Of a stretch of 64,000 nucleotides of DNA, positions 62,828 through 64,000 are shown one piece after another. The notes beneath the pieces were generated by a model. It searched no databases. It saw only the letters and a list, made by a program, of their open reading frames with translations, and was not told the DNA's origin. Location of the stretch: positions 62,001-126,000 of the forward strand of contig NZ_UUIS01000014.1 of assembly GCF_900589395.1 (NCBI RefSeq), in the 5' to 3' direction. The DNA is from Pseudomonas viridiflava (GTDB lineage: Bacteria > Pseudomonadota > Gammaproteobacteria > Pseudomonadales > Pseudomonadaceae). The translations under genes were made by a program, and so were the position numbers. Each line of letters starts with the position of its first letter. Positions within the stretch are counted from its first letter, which is position 1.

Positions 62828-64000
62828 ATGCCGAACCGCCTTCCCGTAACAGTCTTGTCCGGCTTTCTTGGCGCGGGCAAGAGCACCTTGCTCAATCACG
62901 TGCTGCGCAACCGCGAAAACCTGCGGGTGGCGGTAATCGTCAATGACATGAGCGAAATCAATATCGACGCCAGCGAAGTGCAGCGCGATGTCAGCCTCAA
63001 CCGTGCCGATGAAAAACTGGTCGAGATGAGTAATGGCTGCATCTGCTGCACCTTGCGTGAAGACCTGCTCGAAGAGGTCAGCCGCCTGGCGCGGGACGGG
63101 CGTTTCGATTACCTGCTGATCGAGTCCACCGGTATTTCCGAACCGTTGCCGGTGGCCGAGACTTTCACTTTTCGTGACGAGGCCGGCACCAGCCTGGCGG
63201 ACATTGCACGGCTGGACACCATGGTCACGGTGGTGGATGGCGTGAATTTCCTGCTCGACTATCAGGCCGCCGAAAGCCTGGCCAGCCGCGGTGAGAGCCT
63301 GGGCGAAGACGATGATCGTTCGATCACTGACCTGTTGATCGAGCAGATCGAGTTTGCCGATGTGATTCTGCTCAGCAAGATCGACCTGATCAGCTCCCGC
63401 GAACGTGAAGAACTGCTGGCCATCCTGGCGCGCCTCAACGCCCAGGCGCAGATCGTGCCGATGGTCATGGGCCAGGTGCCGTTGGCGACCATCCTCGACA
63501 CCGGCCGCTTCGATTTCGAGCGCGCCGCACAAGCGCCTGGCTGGCTCAAGGCGTTGCGCGGCGAGCATGTGCCTGAAACCGAGGAATACGGCATTGCTTC
63601 GACGGCTTACCGTGCGCGACGGCCGTTTCACCCGCAGCGGTTCTTCGGTTTTCTGAATCGCGAGTGGACCAACGGCAAACTGCTGCGCTCCAAGGGCTTT
63701 TTCTGGCTGGCCAGCAAGCACCAGGAGGCGGGTAGCTGGTCGCAGGCAGGCGGGCTGATGCGTCATGGCCCGGCCGGGCGCTGGTGGCGTTTCGTGCCGC
63801 GCGCGCAATGGCCGCAGGATCAGGAGAGCGTGACGGCAATCATGGAGCACTGGACATCGACCACCGGCGATTGCCGCCAGGAACTGGTGTTCATCGGCCA
63901 GAACATTGACTTTGCCCGCCTGGCGGCCGAACTGGACGCCTGCCTGTTGAGCGATACCGAAATGGGCCTGGGCAGCGAAGCCTGGAGCCTGTTGCCCGAC
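62828..64000 (+). CDS. COG0523 (CobW-type) GTPase, putative zinc metallochaperone, partial at window end
   Basis: The first 391 residues are present and the frame runs off the window. P-loop [10 protein letters not shown] starts near residue 11. The metal motif CICC is in [14 protein letters not shown], the G3 switch in ESTGISEP, and the guanine specificity motif in LLSKIDL. COG0523 proteins under Zur control, such as ZigA/YciC, deliver zinc in deficiency; the upstream Zur box supports this. The C-terminal domain region (HPQRFFGFL...) is present. Confidence 0.87.
   Translation, partial: MPNRLPVTVLSGFLGAGKSTLLNHVLRNRENLRVAVIVNDMSEINIDASEVQRDVSLNRADEKLVEMSNGCICCTLREDLLEEVSRLARDGRFDYLLIESTGISEPLPVAETFTFRDEAGTSLADIARLDTMVTVVDGVNFLLDYQAAESLASRGESLGEDDDRSITDLLIEQIEFADVILLSKIDLISSREREELLAILARLNAQAQIVPMVMGQVPLATILDTGRFDFERAAQAPGWLKALRGEHVPETEEYGIASTAYRARRPFHPQRFFGFLNREWTNGKLLRSKGFFWLASKHQEAGSWSQAGGLMRHGPAGRWWRFVPRAQWPQDQESVTAIMEHWTSTTGDCRQELVFIGQNIDFARLAAELDACLLSDTEMGLGSEAWSLLPD

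Overview
The window looks like about 64 kb of a Pseudomonas chromosome close to the replication origin, most like the P. putida group. The evidence is the order atp operon - glmU - glmR - glmS, a perfect parS site at 62298-62313, Pseudomonas-type REP elements (GTAGGAGCGCGCTTGCCCGC and relatives), and proteins typical of the genus (BauABCR, CfaB, ClsA, OpgD). Most of the sequence is GC-rich core chromosome. About 8.75-27 kb reads differently: it is lower in GC, has relaxed codon use, and holds transposon debris and genes absent from the conserved backbone.

Layout. (1) 1-8721: the end of atpH, then atpA, atpG, atpD, atpC, a terminator, glmU, glmR and glmS, all on the + strand. (2) 8722-about 23675: an island just downstream of glmS, at the position of the Tn7 attachment site. 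It holds the tip of an IS21-like element, a BPSL0761-family small gene, a complete IS66-family element, and two adjacent multi-gene modules that look like anti-phage systems. The first is an AAA+ ATPase plus subtilisin-like protease (IetAS-like). The second is a metallo-beta-lactamase-fold protein, a 1931-residue trypsin-like protease/STAND NTPase, and a small protein (AVAST type I-like). Spaced direct repeats and a terminal TGTCCGCC motif at 23452-23669 resemble the end of a Tn7-class element, which may have carried the island in. (3) 23.8-27 kb: a scrap zone with a beheaded LysR gene, two IS66 3' remnants, and an intact VOC protein/AraC regulator pair. (4) 27.1-34.7 kb: chrA, a truncated NicO transporter, small envelope proteins, a lipase broken by a frameshift just after its catalytic serine, a low-affinity iron permease family protein, a DUF4142 protein, a methyltransferase and a LysR regulator. 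(5) 34.8-37.2 kb: a betaine-type Rieske oxygenase with its reductase. (6) 37.3-38.9 kb: a SUKH protein and a DUF6508 protein. (7) 39.0-43.2 kb: beta-alanine catabolism, bauR diverging from bauA-bauB-bauC. (8) 43.3-47.5 kb: an alpha/beta hydrolase, a LysR gene diverging from a glucarate dehydratase-like gene, and a periplasmic binding protein. (9) 47.6-50.2 kb: a two-gene glycoside hydrolase/O-antigen-ligase-like operon. (10) 50.7-52.4 kb: opgD. (11) 52.9-58.7 kb: a compact lipid-metabolism operon with two fusion proteins, followed by cfa and clsA. (12) 61.7-64.0 kb: a DUF3617 protein, parS, and a Zur box between two divergent genes, one a COG0523/CobW GTPase that runs off the window.

How it fits together. 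The flanks are housekeeping (energy, amino-sugar precursors, membrane lipids, periplasmic glucans, zinc homeostasis) plus catabolic units under divergent LysR regulators. The island is the accessory part: a glmS-linked hot spot holding two tandem protease/NTPase immunity modules between transposon remnants. Three very small genes in or beside the modules (15308-15592, 22609-22887, 23097-23258) are unrecognised. Function calls come from reading motifs and recalling families; no database search was run.
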